From NCBI RefSeq assembly GCF_900113285.1, contig NZ_FOOT01000013.1, forward strand, positions 1 to 59,406: 59,406 nt of DNA. Reading direction: 5' to 3'. Below, in pieces: positions 1 to 7,951 of this stretch. The first letter of the stretch is position 1. Each line of letters starts with the position of its first letter. The position numbers were made by a program, and so were the translations under genes. Origin of the DNA: Pontibacter chinhatensis (lineage in GTDB: Bacteria; Bacteroidota; Bacteroidia; Cytophagales; Hymenobacteraceae). The notes under the pieces were generated by a model that saw only the letters and a program-made list of their open reading frames with translations, was not told the DNA's origin and did not search any database.

Positions 1-95
1 TGCTTATCATCGCTGTGTGAATGGTTATGGAAGTTAATAAAAAAGGTCCGAACTTGCGCCCAAACCTCCATTTACACAGTTAATTAGATACTGCC
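1..95. repeat. Left copy of a 95-bp terminal inverted repeat
   Basis: Bases 1-95 are the exact reverse complement of 59312-59406, and identity stops abruptly at base 96. The outer boundary reads ...GATACTGCC, and the segment contains TTTACACAG, a sequence type seen at the ends of IS256-family elements. No transposase can be read in the 95 bases. The likeliest meaning is that the contig starts inside a multicopy insertion sequence whose end is at base 95. The family assignment is a guess. Confidence 0.85.
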
Positions 96-156
96 CTAAA
101 AGGCAAAGATGACAGTGGAAACTACAAGTTCCTTATACTATATACGTATAGTTATC

Positions 157-1386
157 TTACCGAACTATCAGTTTCTTAGTGGCTATCTGTTTACCCTCAG
201 CATTAATGAGACGAATGATGTATGTTCCTTTGGCACCTAACTGGTGTAGCTCCACACTGCCTGACTTAGAATTTATAACCGCCTCGTATTTTACCTGTCC
301 GGTCATGTCATAGATAACCAGTTTGTGATTGGCAAGTGTTTTATACTCTCCAAAGTCAAAGTGGACCGCATCGTGAGCCGGATTCGGGAACACTTTCACT
401 ATGTTACTCATCGCTTCATCATCAATGCCTGTGACTGTAGTATTTATCACTAACGTATCGGTAACAGTAACATAAGTAGTATCGGTCACGGTAACGTAGG
501 TGGTATCTACATATGTTTTGTAGAGGGTGATATGAGTTAAGTTTACACACCCATTCTCGTCAACAGTGCTTTGCGTAAACTGACCCGGCTCGCAATACTG
601 TTGTCCATTCAGCTCAAAACACTGATTCTGCACAATTCTGCCCTCCTCGAACCTCTCAGTCAAGCAACGCTCCTTTCCACTGATGGAAAAGTTATCAAGG
701 TACTCTGCCCCACCCCACTTGGCTCCTGACAACTGGATATCAAACTTTTCTGTCGTTGCCAGACCGATGTCATATATCTGAGCTTTGTGAGCGCCGAGTA
801 GTTTTGGGGCGGCTGTGCCATTCTCTCCGATGTGGTACACTCTTGTCGCTGCGAACACCTCATCACCGAAGTTGCCGCCCCTTGGGATGAACACTGCTTC
901 GACGGTATACCAGTTGTTATCTTGAAGTGGTATCACTGTACCCTGCGCATAATTATAGGACGTAACTGCCAGCTCTACATTATTTGTGTGGGGAATGATG
1001 TTCAAGTAGAAGCTTATATCACGGTTATTACTGCTACGCAGGAAGAAAGCGACCGGGCGCTGAAAATCATTGGGGTTCACATTTGCACGCTTGTACTTAA
1101 ATGCGATACTTAACTTCAATGTGTCTTGTGTACTTGATGAGTAGCTCTTATTATACACTATCACATCGTTACCCCATGAAACAGTGTTTGGAGGAACTAA
1201 GGCTCCTGAATTACCAACACCATTCACAGTAGAATAGGTAAACAATGTTGGCACGGCATTGCTCCTATCAGAGAAATTATTAGTTAAATCTGAGCTTGAA
1301 TTGAAGTTAACCTGTGAGATAGTACTCTGCGCTTCAACAGCTAAACTAGTAAAGACAAGTAATAACAGAAGTAGAATTCTTTGCAT
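157..1386 (-). CDS. Secreted protein with type IX secretion C-terminal sorting domain
   Basis: 409 residues. A signal peptide (about 1-19, MQRILLLLLLVFTSLAVEA) is followed by a region of about 220 residues without a motif I can name; its DNFSISGKE segment is reminiscent of lectin-like (LamG/concanavalin) beta-sandwich folds. Residues 290-315 form a Thr/Val linker with a repeated DTTYVTVT unit. The last 80 residues (from VFPNPAHDAV to KKLIVR) are a typical T9SS type A sorting domain, so the protein is expected to cross the outer membrane and be surface-anchored or released. It lies alone beside the terminal repeat, is less GC-rich than the core genes and has no AAGTATA motif, which suggests an acquired or fast-evolving surface protein. 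Cargo function is unknown. Confidence 0.85.
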   Translation of the reverse strand: MQRILLLLLLVFTSLAVEAQSTISQVNFNSSSDLTNNFSDRSNAVPTLFTYSTVNGVGNSGALVPPNTVSWGNDVIVYNKSYSSSTQDTLKLSIAFKYKRANVNPNDFQRPVAFFLRSSNNRDISFYLNIIPHTNNVELAVTSYNYAQGTVIPLQDNNWYTVEAVFIPRGGNFGDEVFAATRVYHIGENGTAAPKLLGAHKAQIYDIGLATTEKFDIQLSGAKWGGAEYLDNFSISGKERCLTERFEEGRIVQNQCFELNGQQYCEPGQFTQSTVDENGCVNLTHITLYKTYVDTTYVTVTDTTYVTVTDTLVINTTVTGIDDEAMSNIVKVFPNPAHDAVHFDFGEYKTLANHKLVIYDMTGQVKYEAVINSKSGSVELHQLGAKGTYIIRLINAEGKQIATKKLIVR

Positions 1387-1453
1387 GCTATATATGAACG
1401 ATTAAAATCACAAAATACAAATATATACATATTCTTATGTTTATATCCATTTC

Positions 1454-1765
1454 ATGATTATCTCTGCACCACAGCTTTCTAATTCCTGTCCTATTTCATT
1501 ACACGAGCACAGCACTGAAAAAAACTATATGGCAGGGTACTTCTACAATAAGTCTGTAGTGGTGGCAACTGAGATAGCCCCAGAGAACCAGATTCAATTC
1601 GAACTGCTGGACATGGTAGACAGAATCAAGCATGCGAAACTGATGCAAATAATCGATGGACTTACGGAGAGGTTCGGCAGAGGCAAAGTAAGAGTCATTA
1701 CTCAGGGACTAGATGGCTTGTGACAACTAAAGAGCGATGTCAAGTCACCTATATACATGATAGCC
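1454..1765 (+). pseudogene. Remnant of a umuC-like Y-family DNA polymerase
   Basis: The frame starting at 1454 reads through residues that match the C-terminal little-finger region of UmuC (error-prone polymerase V subunit): a GYFYNKS block, then EIAPENQIQFELLD, then RIKHAKLMQIIDGLTERFG-RGKVRV. After TQGLDGL the frame hits TGA at 1721-1723, exactly where UmuC proteins carry a conserved Trp, and the same frame continues with QLKSDVKSPIYM, like the usual UmuC tail. The palm and fingers domains are missing upstream. I therefore call a truncated, nonsense-interrupted relic, not an expressed gene. It lies in the accessory edge next to the terminal repeat. Confidence 0.7.
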
Positions 1766-1898
1766 AAAAGGTCTTCGATTAGGTTCGCAAAAGCAGTAGG
1801 TTCACACTATAGAAGTCTAATAGCGGGTACCCATTGAATTGCACAACATGATGTTTAAATCTAAAGTTTTGACTAAAACTTGACGAAACTTAAAATAA

Positions 1899-1939
1899 AA
1901 AAGCCCCAAAACGCTGATTTATAGCTATTTGGGGCTTTT
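1899..1939 (-). terminator. Rho-independent terminator of tRNA-Ser
   Basis: A 12-bp stem AAAAGCCCCAAA / TTTGGGGCTTTT (1899-1910 with 1928-1939). Read on the minus strand it ends in GGGGCTTTTTTTATTTT, just downstream of the minus-strand tRNA. Confidence 0.85.
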
Positions 1940-1945
1940 GCTTTG

Positions 1946-2033
1946 CAGAGAGTGAGGGATTCGAACCCTCGATACCCTTTTGAGGTATACACACTTTCCA
2001 GGCGTGCTCCTTCAACCACTCGGACAACTCTCT
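1946..2033 (-). tRNA. tRNA-Ser (anticodon GGA)
   Basis: The minus strand folds as a type II tRNA. The acceptor arms AGAGAGT (from 2033) and ACTCTCT pair fully, the D-arm contains CCGAGTGGTT, the anticodon loop reads CTGGAAA (GGA), a long variable arm follows, and the T-loop is TTCGAAT. Its length of 88 nt suits tRNA-Ser. The discriminator is G, and CCA is not fully encoded. A promoter lies upstream at 2049-2080 and a strong terminator downstream. Confidence 0.96.
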
Positions 2034-2048
2034 TTGTTAATCGAGTTG

Positions 2049-2080
2049 CAAATATACGCCAAAAAAAAGCATATCTGCAA
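2049..2080 (-). promoter_or_regulatory. Bacteroidota-type promoter for tRNA-Ser
   Basis: On the minus strand TATATTTG (2056-2049) matches the -7 consensus TAnnTTTG perfectly, and a TTG lies 21 bp upstream at 2080-2078 as a -33 element. It ends about 15 bp before the tRNA 5' end. Confidence 0.75.
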
Positions 2081-2100
2081 GTATAGTTATCGCATACTTT

Positions 2101-3171
2101 TTACAAAGTTATCTCGCCGCGCAGGTCCTGCTGCAGCAACTCTACGCGCTCCGGATGGCTAAGTCCCTCTTGCGCCAGCACATACATCAGTTTGGAGATA
2201 GCCGCTTCGGTGCTGATGTCGGCCCCTCCTACCACGCCCATGTTCAGCAGGTGCTTGCTTGTTTCATAGCGGCCCTGGTCTACGCGCCCCTCATCGCACT
2301 GCGATACATTCAAAATAAGGATACCACGGTACACGGCCTCACGCAACAGATCGAGGAACCAGTCTTTTGTAGGGGCATTGCCCGAACCAAACGTTTCCAA
2401 CACCAGCCCCTGCAGCCCCGGCGCCTGCAGTATACTTTGTACTACCTGCGGTGTAATGCCCGGAAACAGCTTCAGGATGGCCACCTTATCGTTTAAAGTA
2501 TGGTGTACCTTAAAGGGCTGCTGCGGATGCAGTAGGATGTGCTCGTAGCTATACTCTATGTCAATACCTGTTTCGGCCAGGGGTGGGTAATTACCGGATT
2601 TGAAGGCGTCAAAATGGCTGCTCTCCACTTTTTTGGAGCGGTTGCCACGCAGCAACAGGTTACGGAAATAGATGCATACTTCGGGCACCACGCTCTTTCC
2701 ATCCTTTTTGGTGGCCGCAATCTGCAAGGCAGTAATCAGGTTCTCGCGGGCATCGGTGCGGATACGGCCAATGGGCACCTGGGCGCCGGTAAAAACGACC
2801 GGTTTCTGCAGGTTCTCCAGCAAATAGCTCAAGGCAGAGGCGGAGTAAGCCATCGTATCGGTGCCGTGCAGCACCACAAAGCCGTCATACTTCTCATAAT
2901 TCTCCCCAATAAGCCGGGCCAGCATCAACCAGTCCTGCACCGACACGTTGGAAGAGTCCAGGGCAGGCTCTATACTTAGTACCGTGAGCAGATAGTTAAA
3001 CTGCCGTAGCTCGGGCACGTGGTCCACAATCTGTGAGAAGTTGAAGGGCACCAGGTGCTTCTCCTTTTCGTCGAACACCATTCCCACGGTACCACCTGTG
3101 TATATGATAAGTATGGAGGCCTCCGGATTAAGCGGCGCGGCGGTATCTATGTCTACTTTTACAACCTGCAT
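2101..3171 (-). CDS. ansA: L-asparaginase, type I (cytoplasmic)
   Basis: 356 residues. It hydrolyses L-asparagine to aspartate and ammonia. The N-terminal catalytic Thr lies in IIYTGGTVGM (about residues 22-31) and the second catalytic block VLHGTDTMAYSASALS lies near 100-115. Both are signatures of the asparaginase/glutaminase fold, and the length fits the type I family. No signal peptide is seen, so it should be cytoplasmic. The ATG is separated by one base from the stop of the upstream TatD gene, so the two are almost certainly cotranscribed. A run with the AAGTATA motif lies between this gene and tRNA-Ser. Confidence 0.93.
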   Translation of the reverse strand: MQVVKVDIDTAAPLNPEASILIIYTGGTVGMVFDEKEKHLVPFNFSQIVDHVPELRQFNYLLTVLSIEPALDSSNVSVQDWLMLARLIGENYEKYDGFVVLHGTDTMAYSASALSYLLENLQKPVVFTGAQVPIGRIRTDARENLITALQIAATKKDGKSVVPEVCIYFRNLLLRGNRSKKVESSHFDAFKSGNYPPLAETGIDIEYSYEHILLHPQQPFKVHHTLNDKVAILKLFPGITPQVVQSILQAPGLQGLVLETFGSGNAPTKDWFLDLLREAVYRGILILNVSQCDEGRVDQGRYETSKHLLNMGVVGGADISTEAAISKLMYVLAQEGLSHPERVELLQQDLRGEITL

Positions 3172-3172
3172 G

Positions 3173-3949
3173 CTATAGTTTGAAAAGGGTTAAGGCATTG
3201 GCCGTGGTTTTCTCCGCTACTTCTTCCACCGGCTTTTGCATCAGTTCGGCTACGCGCTTCGCAATCAGGGGCAGGTATACCGGCTCGTTGCGCTTGCCGC
3301 GGTGCGGCGTGGGCGCCAGGTAAGGGCAGTCGGTTTCCAATACCACGTTCTCGAGCTGCACGTGCGGCAGCACGTTGTCCAAGCCGCCGTTCTTAAAGGT
3401 AGCCACACCACCAATGCCCATCAGAAAGCCCAGATCCTTTACTTTTTCAGCTTCCTCTACAGTACCGCTGAAGCAGTGGAAGATACCTTTCAAAGAGCCG
3501 TCCTGTGCAGCGGCAATGATGTCATAGGTTTCGTTAAACGAGTCGCGGGTGTGCAGCACGATGGGCAGTTTATACTTTTTGGCCAGCTCCACCTGCACCT
3601 TCAGGGCCTCCTGCTGCTGAGGCAGAAACGTCTTGTCCCAGTACAGGTCGATGCCGCACTCTCCTACGGCTGCAAACTCGCGCTTGCCCAGCCACTCCTC
3701 CACCAGGTACAGCTCCCGCTCAAAATCCTTGTCCACCGAGGTTGGATGCAGGCCCATCATCGGGATGCAAGTGCCTTTATACTTCTCCTCAGCCTCCAGC
3801 ATGGCGTCAATGGAGGTATGGTCGATGTTGGGCATGTAGATTTTATTCACCCCCTCTTGCCGCGAGCGCTCCACCGCCTCAGCCCTGTCGGCGTTAAACT
3901 TTTCGGAATATATATGCGCGTGCGAATCAACTAAATTCATTTTTGACAT
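3173..3949 (-). CDS. tatD: TatD family metal-dependent deoxyribonuclease
   Basis: 258 residues, the usual family length, TIM-barrel metallohydrolase. Metal ligands are visible: VDSHAHIY near the N-terminus, GECGIDLYW near residue 98, VLHTRDS, GIFHCFSG and ETDCPYLAP, followed by the family-typical HRGKRNEP. TatD enzymes act as 3'-5' DNases, and other roles such as D-Tyr-tRNA deacylase-like quality control have been proposed for relatives. The start MSKMNLVDSHAH could instead be the second Met three residues later. First gene of a two-gene unit with ansA. Confidence 0.92.
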   Translation of the reverse strand: MSKMNLVDSHAHIYSEKFNADRAEAVERSRQEGVNKIYMPNIDHTSIDAMLEAEEKYKGTCIPMMGLHPTSVDKDFERELYLVEEWLGKREFAAVGECGIDLYWDKTFLPQQQEALKVQVELAKKYKLPIVLHTRDSFNETYDIIAAAQDGSLKGIFHCFSGTVEEAEKVKDLGFLMGIGGVATFKNGGLDNVLPHVQLENVVLETDCPYLAPTPHRGKRNEPVYLPLIAKRVAELMQKPVEEVAEKTTANALTLFKL

Positions 3950-4099
3950 TTATCAGTTAACATTGATCAGCAATCAATGATGGTACTACTTCTAATTTGT
4001 ACCTGCAAGTTAGGTATTTTATGGCTTTGGAATGGCTATAAAGCTGCATTGTTAGATGGATGAGAGCACATTGTCAAACCACTCCTTACACCTTTGTAG

Positions 4100-4212
4100 A
4101 AGGGAATTTATACTTTCTAACTTTTTAACCTTTTAACTTTCTAATTAAAAAGCCGCAAGGCATTGCGTCTATACAACTCCCAAACTCTCTAACTCCTCAA
4201 CTCTCTAACTCT
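4100..4212 (-). repeat. Purine-rich post-stop repeat, copy 1
   Basis: Read on the minus strand, immediately after the glycosyltransferase stop codon, comes GAGTTAGAGAGTTGAGGAG with more related units, then a small hairpin CGCAA-TGCC-TTGCG followed by TTTTT (about 4151-4167, a weak terminator), then AGAAAGTTAAAAGGTT units. Related sequence in the same polarity follows the stop codons of the genes ending at 29019 (+) and 29578 (-). The rest of 3950-4211 is AT-rich and shows no gene. Confidence 0.75.
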
Positions 4213-5303
4213 TAATATTTTCTCCCCTTCCAGCTGATTTTGACAGGCAGAAAGAAGTATAGGATGAGGATAATCATGGAGATGAGCATGTAGAGCTCAA
4301 AGAGTGGGTAAAGGTACCAGCGGGCGCTCCGACCCAGGCGGCGGAGGCAGAGATGCAGGAAAACGCTTTGCAGCAGCAGTTTGAAGCCAAAGATGGCCAG
4401 CATCACCCCCACCGAAGTATAGGCAAAGAACGGCAGCAGCACGGGATAGTAGGCCGAGTAAAGTATAAAGATGACAGCCATGTACACCGGCAGGTGCATC
4501 GAGCCACGCATCCAGCGGCGGCGCTGCTGCAGGAAATCCGTAAAGGTGGAAGCCGGCGTAGAGAGCGCCAGCACATGTTGGTCGTAGATATTGCGGAAGC
4601 CCCAGCCTCGCCTGAGCACCTGGTTGAAGATGGCGATGTCCTCCGTCACGGAGAAATCTATACTTTCATAGCCGCCCACCTGCTCGTAGGCCTGCCGGCG
4701 CAGCAGCATGTTGTTGCCCATGGTCGTCACCCGCAGCCCCACATCCGACACCACCTGCATCAGCCCCAGCGAGTAGAGCCAGTCCAAGGTTTGCAGCCGG
4801 GCAAAGAGGCTCTTGCCCTCGGTGGTGGTGATACCTGTTACCACGCCTACCTTATCTTCGAGTCCCGAGAGCATGGCCTTTATCCACTGCGGCGGCACGG
4901 CAATGTCGGCATCGGTGTAGAAAAAGAAGTCGGTAGTGGCATGTTTGGCCAGATGGGCCAGCACATTGGCCTTGCCCCTGGCCTTGCCCAAGGTATGGGT
5001 GATGGAAATGCACGTATAATGCGGCTTACCCAGGATAAAGGCTTCCACCACGGCGCGCGTGTTGTCGGTGGAGGCATCGTCGCCGATGAGGACCTCAATT
5101 TTGTCCTTAGGGTAATCCAGCGCCCCGATGGCCTGCAGGCAGCGCAGGATGGTATGCTCCTCGTTGCGGGCGGCAATCAGGATGCTAACCGCGGGCTGCT
5201 CCTTCAGCCTGAGAGTATAACTTTTGCGGTTGAACACCAGCAGCGCCAGCAGCACCAGGAAGAGCGAGAAGTAAAGTATAAAATAGGCTACCGAGAAGAT
5301 CAT
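4212..5303 (-). CDS. Membrane glycosyltransferase, family 2
   Basis: 363 residues from the Met at 5303, which gives MIFSVAYF; a longer frame up to 5447 only reads through the upstream gene. The chosen ATG overlaps the deacetylase stop as ATGA, implying translational coupling. One N-terminal membrane segment is followed by a GT-A domain with SILIAARNEE, DDAST (nucleotide binding), TDADI (metal DxD type), a TEDIA block and the processive-type QQRRRW motif near residue 250. Three C-terminal membrane segments follow. It probably polymerises or transfers sugars at the inner membrane. The pairing with a NodB-type deacetylase suggests an exopolysaccharide or beta-linked aminosugar product, but the substrate is not readable. 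Confidence 0.88.
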   Translation of the reverse strand: MIFSVAYFILYFSLFLVLLALLVFNRKSYTLRLKEQPAVSILIAARNEEHTILRCLQAIGALDYPKDKIEVLIGDDASTDNTRAVVEAFILGKPHYTCISITHTLGKARGKANVLAHLAKHATTDFFFYTDADIAVPPQWIKAMLSGLEDKVGVVTGITTTEGKSLFARLQTLDWLYSLGLMQVVSDVGLRVTTMGNNMLLRRQAYEQVGGYESIDFSVTEDIAIFNQVLRRGWGFRNIYDQHVLALSTPASTFTDFLQQRRRWMRGSMHLPVYMAVIFILYSAYYPVLLPFFAYTSVGVMLAIFGFKLLLQSVFLHLCLRRLGRSARWYLYPLFELYMLISMIILILYFFLPVKISWKGRKY

Positions 5304-5929
5304 AGGGTCCGGAAAGTATAGCCCAGGCTGGTGAAATGCTCTAGGTACCGCGGCAGGGCATACTCCAGGTTGCGCTGCGCCTTCAGGCTGTCGTGGAATA
5401 CGATGATGCTGCCGCTTTGGGTGCTTTTTATACTTTGCCGCAGGCACACCTCAGGCGCCAGGGATTGGTCGTAGTCGTTGGTGAGCACGTCCCACATCAC
5501 CAGCTCATACTTTTGACGCAGCGCCTGCGCCTGCCGGCCGGTAATGCGCCCGTAAGGCGGTCGGAACATTTTAGTAGCCTCTGGCTGCAGCTTTTCAAGC
5601 ACCTGCTGGCATCTCTCGGTATTCTCTACATACGTTTGCAGCGGCGTTTGCCAGCCTTTCAGGTGGTTAAAAGTATGATTTGCCAGCCGGTGCCCCTGCT
5701 TTAGTACCTGCCGCGCCAACTCCGTATGCTTAGCCACATTTTCCCCCACACAAAAGAAAGTTGCCCGGGCCTTATACTTCGCCAGCACCTCCAGCACCCA
5801 GGGCGTAACCTCCGGAATCGGCCCATCATCGAAGGTAAGGTATAGCATCTTGTCCGCCTCCTCGCGGTGCCAGGTATAACCGGGCATTAGTTTCTTAAGC
5901 AGCGTGGGTGTTTTGTAGAGGCGGAGCAA
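5300..5929 (-). CDS. Polysaccharide deacetylase (NodB/CE4 domain)
   Basis: About 209 residues if it starts at TTG 5929 (MLRLYKTPTLLKKL). The frame is open to an ATG at 6037, but that part overlaps the 3' end of the phosphatase gene and reads as its shadow. CE4 motifs are clear: LTFDDGPIPE (catalytic base and metal Asp), LANHTFNH (metal HxxxH), RPPYGR, and a C-terminal IIVFHDS. The enzyme removes N-acetyl groups from a sugar polymer. A short hydrophobic segment exists only if translation starts further upstream, so secretion is uncertain. Coupled by ATGA to the downstream glycosyltransferase. Confidence 0.85.
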   Translation of the reverse strand: MLRLYKTPTLLKKLMPGYTWHREEADKMLYLTFDDGPIPEVTPWVLEVLAKYKARATFFCVGENVAKHTELARQVLKQGHRLANHTFNHLKGWQTPLQTYVENTERCQQVLEKLQPEATKMFRPPYGRITGRQAQALRQKYELVMWDVLTNDYDQSLAPEVCLRQSIKSTQSGSIIVFHDSLKAQRNLEYALPRYLEHFTSLGYTFRTL

Positions 5930-6002
5930 TTTGATTGTTAATTGTTTGGGTATACCTATAAATAACGTGATTGCAAATAAACAATCAACAATTAGCAATT
6001 TA

Positions 6003-7232
6003 TTACTTAAACCGGCACGAGAGCAGCGTGATGTCATCGTTGAAGTTGGCCTCCTCGTTGTAGAGGTTGATTTCGCGGAGCAACTCCAGGTGCAGCATTT
6101 TGGAGCTCAGGTAGCGGTTACGCTTCATGAAGTGGATCGTCCCCTCGATGCCAAACTCGGCCTCATCCTCGTCAAACACCTCCGTAAGGCCATCGGTATA
6201 GCACAGCAAAACGGATTTAGGCGGCACCTGCACTTTGCCCACATTCAAAAACGGCAACACATCAAACACCCCTAGCATGGTACAGCCGTCGTTCAGCAAA
6301 GTATGGGTGTTGTCTTCGTAGAGCAGGATGGGCGCGTTGTGGCCGGCATTTACATAGCTCAGCTCCCGGGTACGGCGGTTGTAAAGCGCCACAAAGGTAG
6401 TGACGAACTTCTCCGCGATGGCATTACGGAAAATCAGGTTGTTGAGCTCCGATACCACAGTGTTCAGGTCGGCGCTCTGGCGCAGGATAGTGCGTAGGCC
6501 GGCCTGGAAGTTAGACATCAGCAACGAGGCAGGCACACCCTTTCCCGACACGTCGGCCACACAGAACAGGAAGTTGTCGGCGTCTATTTCAACGAAGTCG
6601 TAGTAGTCGCCCCCGATGGAGGAGTGCGGAATATAGCTCGCATGAATGACCACATCCTTGTCGTTGGGCAGGCTCTTGGGGAACAGCATCGACTGCACCT
6701 CGCGGGCAATCTCTATCTCGCGGCGGATGGATTCCTGGGCCAGTCGCTGGCGGGCCATGCGGTGGTTTTCGATCGCCACGAGCATAATATTACTCACCGT
6801 CTGGATAAAGTTCAGGGCGTCCAGGTTGCTGGAGTACTTCTCGATCTTACCGATCATCACGAAGGCCAGCACCTTGCCATTGTGCAAAATCGGGATTACG
6901 ATATCGAAGCAACGCCACTTCTTCTCCACCGGCAGTTTTGATACTTTGGTGATCTCCTTCAGGGCTAGTATCTCTTCTGGCAAACTCGCTCTGGAGAAGT
7001 CCATATCGGTACCGGAACAGATCTCACACTTCCACTGATCGTCGTGTACAAACAGCGTCAGCCGCTTGATCCCTAACTGAGCCAGCAGCGTGAAACGGTA
7101 TATCTTGTATAGGGCAGCCTCGGGCAGGTTGGCGTTAATTGCCTGCGTTATCTCCAGCAGCGCCGATAACTCCAGCTTCTTCAGGTTTAGCTCCTGCTGT
7201 GGCTGTGGACTCGGTACGTTTATATCAGGCAT
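6003..7232 (-). CDS. GAF domain and PP2C-type (SpoIIE/RsbU) serine phosphatase
   Basis: 409 residues. A N-terminal region of about 170 residues resembles a GAF sensor domain. A helical linker (REIEIAREVQSMLFPKSLP) leads into a SpoIIE-type PP2C domain with SIGGDYYDF, VADVSGKGVPASLLMS, YVNAGHNAP, YTDGLTE and a final NDDITLL, all metal-ligand blocks. Such proteins dephosphorylate anti-anti-sigma or other STAS-like partners in response to a ligand or redox signal. No partner kinase or STAS gene is visible here. The gene lies 73 bp upstream of the deacetylase start on the same strand and may lead that operon. It contains no AAGTATA motif. Confidence 0.88.
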   Translation of the reverse strand: MPDINVPSPQPQQELNLKKLELSALLEITQAINANLPEAALYKIYRFTLLAQLGIKRLTLFVHDDQWKCEICSGTDMDFSRASLPEEILALKEITKVSKLPVEKKWRCFDIVIPILHNGKVLAFVMIGKIEKYSSNLDALNFIQTVSNIMLVAIENHRMARQRLAQESIRREIEIAREVQSMLFPKSLPNDKDVVIHASYIPHSSIGGDYYDFVEIDADNFLFCVADVSGKGVPASLLMSNFQAGLRTILRQSADLNTVVSELNNLIFRNAIAEKFVTTFVALYNRRTRELSYVNAGHNAPILLYEDNTHTLLNDGCTMLGVFDVLPFLNVGKVQVPPKSVLLCYTDGLTEVFDEDEAEFGIEGTIHFMKRNRYLSSKMLHLELLREINLYNEEANFNDDITLLSCRFK

Positions 7233-7693
7233 TTGAGGTTCGGGTTTTTAATGTTCTCAGTACAGCGCCTCCCGCCGCCCAGGGTGCCAACGCAGACACC
7301 GGAAGCCCATGCTTGTACAACGTAAAAGTATAAAAAAAAGAGCAGCTTTGGCATATTTCCGGTTAAAACTGAGCTTCTCCTCAGCCATCTGGGCCAAGCC
7401 TGCTGTACAAGTATAGTTGGTCCAGCTTTCACTGCACCAAGGACATCCGCCGGCATACTTATACGTGCTTTTTCCCCTCTCTGCAGCACCTTCGCTCCGC
7501 ATCTTTTTACCTGTTTCCAATAATACATTGATAATCAGATGGAACATGGCAAATAATCAAACATTTACTTAGGGCGTTTTTTAGCACGTTCCCACAGCTA
7601 CACTAATCCTCTGTCGGTACTTAGCAGAAAGGTCGCTTCCTATACTTGCCTGACAATCAAACAGAAAAGCAGTTACTGCGAAAAGGCGGAAGA
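7233..7693. other. Intergenic stretch without a convincing gene
   Basis: 461 bases between the PP2C gene and a small hypothetical gene, both on the minus strand. Three AAGTATA/TATACTT sites are present (about 7328, 7410, 7640). Minus-strand frames of up to 96 codons exist but have no signal sequence, domain or coding-like composition that I trust. Confidence 0.6.
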
Positions 7694-7951
7694 TTAGATG
7701 GAGTTATGCACAATTAGACCAGCCTTGGTGGCCAGGAAAGCATACTGCTGGCAGTGTTTGCTAAACCCTGCCTCGTCATATTCCAGCTCTGTGTCGGGGT
7801 CCGGGTAGAATATCTTGACATACCCTTTCCTGATAAGCACTTGTAAAGCAGCGCATAGCTCTTCGTCAGTTAAAGAAAGGGTGCTCTTCAGATCTGCATA
7901 GGGGGTTACAAAGTATAACTCATCCAGAATGTCAAACTCGTTGTCGCTCAT
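7694..7951 (-). CDS. Small conserved-looking hypothetical protein
   Basis: 85 residues, acidic, predicted soluble. The order of helices (DILDELYFV, DLKSTLSLTDEELCAALQVLIRKGYVK) followed by a short beta-like stretch resembles a winged-helix fold, but there is no recognisable DNA-binding motif and I do not know the family. Its start overlaps the end of the upstream glycosyltransferase by 20 bases, so it is the third gene of the 10066-7694 unit. Confidence 0.6.
   Translation of the reverse strand: MSDNEFDILDELYFVTPYADLKSTLSLTDEELCAALQVLIRKGYVKIFYPDPDTELEYDEAGFSKHCQQYAFLATKAGLIVHNSI

Noticed and set aside
5930..6037. ATG 6037 as start of the deacetylase
   Set aside because: The extra codons overlap the PP2C 3' end in another frame, and the family N-terminus (RLYKTP) begins near 5929.
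7257..7547. 96-codon minus-strand frame in the 7.2-7.7 kb gap
   Set aside because: No domain, odd Cys-rich composition, overlapping second frame; several residues stem from AAGTATA sites.
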